From NCBI RefSeq assembly GCF_022678485.1, contig NZ_JALBYP010000039.1, positions 62,001 to 126,000 of the forward strand: 64,000 nucleotides of DNA, given 5' to 3'. A program made the translations under genes and the position numbers. This stretch comes from Aliiroseovarius sediminis (GTDB taxonomy: Bacteria > Pseudomonadota > Alphaproteobacteria > Rhodobacterales > Rhodobacteraceae). Below are positions 62,656 to 64,000 of this stretch, piece after piece; positions within the stretch are counted from its first letter, which is position 1, and the number at the start of each line of letters is the position of its first letter. A model generated the notes under the pieces. The model saw only the letters and a program-made list of their open reading frames with translations, was not told the origin of the DNA and did not search any database.

Positions 62656-64000
62656 ATGACCGAAGAAGAAAATGCTGCAGCCGATCCAGAGCAAGACCTG
62701 TCATCGCGATTTCCGACGGCCTATACGATCCTGTTCCTGTTGATCATTTTCGTCGCCGCCCTGACATGGATCATCCCCGCCGGACAGTACGAACGGGTGA
62801 TGAGCGAAGAGGTCGGTCGCGAAATCGCCGTTGCCGGAACCTATACCGAGGTAGAGCCAAACCCCCAGGGCTTCGTCGATGTCATGCTGGCGCCGATCGC
62901 CGGGTTCTACGATCCTGACAGCTATGCGGCCAACGCCATCGACGTGGCGCTCTTCGTGCTGTTACTGGGCGGATTTCTTGGCGTCGTGAACGCCACCGGC
63001 TCTATCGACACCGGAATAAGGGCGGCAATGACGGCCATGAAAGGGCGCGAGATCTGGATGATCCCGATCATGATGTCGCTCTTTGCGGTCGGGGGGACCA
63101 CCTATGGCATGGCCGAGGAAACGCTGGCCTTCTACGCGATCCTGATCCCGGTGATGATCGCTGCGGGCTACGACGCGGTGACCGGGGTGGCGATCATCCT
63201 GATCGGTGCCGGTATCGGTGTGCTGGGCTCAACGATTAACCCGTTTGCGACGGTCATCGCCTCGGACGCGTCCGACATACCGTTCACAAATGGTATTGTG
63301 CTGCGTCTGGTGATCCTGTTGGGCGGTCTGGCAATCTGCGCGGCCTATGTCATGCGCTATGCGCAGAAGGTCAAACAGAACCCCGAACGGTCGGTCGTGG
63401 CCAAACAGGCCTCGGCGCATCGGCGGCTTTTCCTGGCAAATGGCGGCGATAAGGGTGGTGATGAGACACTGACAGCGACCCAGAAGGTCATCCTTGTGAT
63501 CTTTGCCCTGACCTTTGCCGTGATGATCTGGGGCGTGTCCAGTCAAGACTGGTGGATGGCCCGGATGGGCGCACTGTTTCTGGGGGCGGCGATACTGATC
63601 GGCCTTGTTGGACGGCTGGGCGAGAAAAGGCTGACGGGCAGTTTCGTCGACGGTGCACGTGACCTGCTGGGTGTGGCGCTGGTCGTCGGTCTGGCGCGCG
63701 GCATCGTCGTAATCATGGAGCAGGGGCTGATTGCCGATACGATCCTGCACAGTGCCGAGCAATCGTTGGGCGGACTGGGCGAGCTGGCCTTTATCAACCT
63801 CATGTTCTGGATCGAACTGGGCATGAGCTTCTTCGTGCCGTCCTCGTCGGGCCTCGCCGTGCTGTCGATGCCCATTCTGGCCCCACTGGCCGATTTCGCC
63901 GGTGTCGGCCGCGATCTGGTGGTGACGGCCTACCAGTCGGCCAACGGCCTTGTGAACCTGATCAACCCGACCTTCGCCGTGGTCATCGGCGGGCTGGCGA
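62656..64000 (+). CDS. YfcC-family membrane carrier (partial)
   Basis: Starts MTEEENAAADPEQDLSSRFP and runs off the right edge with about 448 residues visible. It has about ten membrane helices (AYTILFLLIIFVAALTWIIP, VALFVLLLGGFLGVVNATGS, GVAIILIGAGIGVLGSTINP). The family signatures TYGMAEETLAFYAILIPVMI and FFVPSSSGLAVLSMPILAPL fit the C4-dicarboxylate anaerobic carrier/YfcC group. Substrates of the group are not well defined; arginine, ornithine or short organic acids are proposed. GGAGGC precedes the ATG. Confidence 0.85.
   Translation, partial: MTEEENAAADPEQDLSSRFPTAYTILFLLIIFVAALTWIIPAGQYERVMSEEVGREIAVAGTYTEVEPNPQGFVDVMLAPIAGFYDPDSYAANAIDVALFVLLLGGFLGVVNATGSIDTGIRAAMTAMKGREIWMIPIMMSLFAVGGTTYGMAEETLAFYAILIPVMIAAGYDAVTGVAIILIGAGIGVLGSTINPFATVIASDASDIPFTNGIVLRLVILLGGLAICAAYVMRYAQKVKQNPERSVVAKQASAHRRLFLANGGDKGGDETLTATQKVILVIFALTFAVMIWGVSSQDWWMARMGALFLGAAILIGLVGRLGEKRLTGSFVDGARDLLGVALVVGLARGIVVIMEQGLIADTILHSAEQSLGGLGELAFINLMFWIELGMSFFVPSSSGLAVLSMPILAPLADFAGVGRDLVVTAYQSANGLVNLINPTFAVVIGGLA

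Noticed and set aside
1-64000. CRISPR arrays, rRNA or tRNA genes
   Set aside because: No regularly spaced direct repeats of CRISPR type and no tRNA- or rRNA-like sequence were noticed on reading; a dedicated search would be needed for short degenerate cases.

Overview
The window looks like a high-GC alphaproteobacterial accessory region, most likely Rhodobacterales (Roseobacter/Paracoccus-like). The reasons are the backbone gene set (MobC/relaxase, DUF2493, ParB-like, DUF6927, DUF3768, ArdC), the codon and GC style, and FNR-type boxes next to a denitrification-type NnrS gene. The assignment is by gene style only; there is no rRNA or tRNA marker. I see no tRNA, rRNA or CRISPR.

Layout. (1) 1-5.3 kb: mobilisation and plasmid/ICE backbone on the minus strand (relaxase, MobC-like protein, small genes, DUF2493), with a nucleotidyltransferase gene bracketed by a duplicated DUF2493 3' end. 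(2) 5.3-11 kb: an Hsp90-like ATPase gene truncated by an IS6-family element, which is itself split by an IS66 and an IS256 element, both with recognisable target duplications. (3) 11.3-16.6 kb: minus-strand operon of substrate-binding protein, fused permease, ATPase, LysR regulator and metallophosphoesterase. (4) 17.5-20.9 kb: second IS nest (IS1111-type element inside an IS5-family element, abutting an IS630 element) that truncates an Abi/HEPN-like gene. (5) 21.5-30 kb: backbone resumes on the minus strand (DUF6927, ParB-like, DUF3768, ArdC, Fic), with another IS1111-type element sitting in a terminator hairpin.

(6) 30.5-38 kb: plus-strand cluster behind a perfect FNR/Dnr box: copper-type TonB receptor (frameshifted), LTxxQ periplasmic protein, membrane protein, ABC importer and NnrS, then a convergent HemP-like gene. 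It looks like a low-oxygen/NO-linked metal or metal-chelate uptake module. (7) 38.6-49.6 kb: FCD-GntR regulator, glutathione transferase, a complete lower catechol meta-cleavage pathway and an ABC importer, but no ring-cleavage dioxygenase. Two mirrored triple arrays of an AAACGTTT motif lie before the GST and the dehydrogenase genes. (8) 49.8-62.5 kb: stress/anaerobiosis island with two E2-type acyltransferase domains, an AhpD-like protein, glycine-zipper and small proteins and a P-type ATPase behind an FNR-like box. Many genes here are eroded by internal deletions, frameshifts or single stops (FtsH, PHA synthase, HdeD, CBS proteins, octaheme cytochrome, BASS transporter, YqjD). (9) From 62.66 kb an intact YfcC-type carrier runs off the end.

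The most interesting signals are the FNR-box copper/NnrS/ABC cluster, the mirrored operator arrays of the meta-cleavage locus, the IS1111 elements with exact subterminal inverted repeats and long downstream ends that could encode bridge RNAs, and the island of internally deleted genes.
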